52,818 nt of DNA from Pseudomonadales bacterium. Lineage in GTDB: Bacteria > Pseudomonadota > Gammaproteobacteria > Pseudomonadales > Pseudohongiellaceae. The first letter of the stretch is position 1. Each line of letters starts with the position of its first letter. A model generated the notes under the pieces. It saw only the letters and a program-made list of their open reading frames with translations, had not been told where the DNA came from and did no database searches. The DNA is taken from assembly GCA_028281635.1 (NCBI GenBank), contig JANQJM010000203.1, forward strand, positions 1 to 52,818. The letters are read 5' to 3'. Shown one piece after another: positions 52,669-52,818 of the stretch. The position numbers and the translations under genes were made by a program.

Positions 52669-52818
52669 ATGAGACTTCCAGCAGAAATACTGTACAACTT
52701 GCGATTGCTATTAAAGAGCCCCGGCCATGTCATCATTTGTATTTTGGTAATCGGCATGGGCATGGGGTTGTCTATCACTGGTTATTCAATTCTGGAAAAC
52801 TTCAAACCGCAGGTCATG
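52669..52818 (+). CDS. permease 19, 5' fragment cut by the window end
   Basis: Fifty codons of a further permease are present: a basic amphipathic start (MRLPAEILYNLRLLLKSPG) followed by TM1 (VIICILVIGMGMGLSI). AAAAGG lies about nine bases upstream of the ATG, and the gene starts 16 bases after permease 18. The array therefore continues beyond this window, and its total size is unknown. Confidence 0.85.
   Translation, partial: MRLPAEILYNLRLLLKSPGHVIICILVIGMGMGLSITGYSILENFKPQVM

Overview
The window is one transporter locus, with every gene on the + strand. It encodes a two-component regulator, a small exported TPR-like protein, one HlyD/MacA-type adaptor, two MacB/LolD-type ABC ATPases, and a tandem array of very large paralogous permeases. 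Each permease is about 800-830 residues, with two MacB/FtsX halves fused in one chain. I count 18 complete permeases, a nineteenth cut by the window end, and one 37-codon relic of a further copy with an in-frame internal deletion. A lipoprotein with VNGR-type repeats sits inside the array. The adaptor, lipobox and sigma-54 logic indicate a Gram-negative bacterium. A gammaproteobacterium is my best guess, but nothing here fixes the taxon, and large families of duplicated permeases are also known from Acidobacteria.

Layout. 1-140: leader with a candidate sigma-70 promoter. 141-2865: NtrC/AtoC-type response regulator and NtrY-like sensor kinase. 2866-3767: a dyad-symmetric activator site, a consensus -24/-12 promoter, and the TPR-like gene. 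3768-5316: a second dyad site with nearly the same geometry, a second -24/-12 promoter, and the adaptor. 5388-6134: ATPase 1. 6287-28506: permeases 1-9, all ending in ...LRYE. 28559-29296: ATPase 2. 29301-29414: the relic. 29489-39373: permeases 10-13. 39408-40160: lipoprotein. 40228-52652: permeases 14-18. 52669-end: start of permease 19. Every complete permease after ATPase 2, and the relic, ends in ...LHYE. No stretch longer than 300 bases lacks a gene or a described regulatory region.

How it may work (inference). The kinase responds to an envelope signal and phosphorylates the regulator. The regulator binds the TGTCCC-N6-GGGACA sites about 75-105 bp upstream of each -24 element and activates sigma-54 RNA polymerase. 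The adaptor, two ATPases and permease library would then assemble into MacB-like machines that extract or export peptides, lipids or toxins from the periplasm. The permeases differ mostly in their periplasmic domains and keep the cytoplasmic coupling helices and C-terminal tail, as expected of a substrate repertoire built on shared motors. No outer-membrane TolC gene is in the window.

The main novelties are the size of the permease array, the switch of the C-terminal tail from RYE to HYE exactly at the second ATPase gene (with permeases 9 and 10 looking mosaic across it), the duplicated sigma-54 control module, and the deletion relic, which shows that the array gains and loses members.
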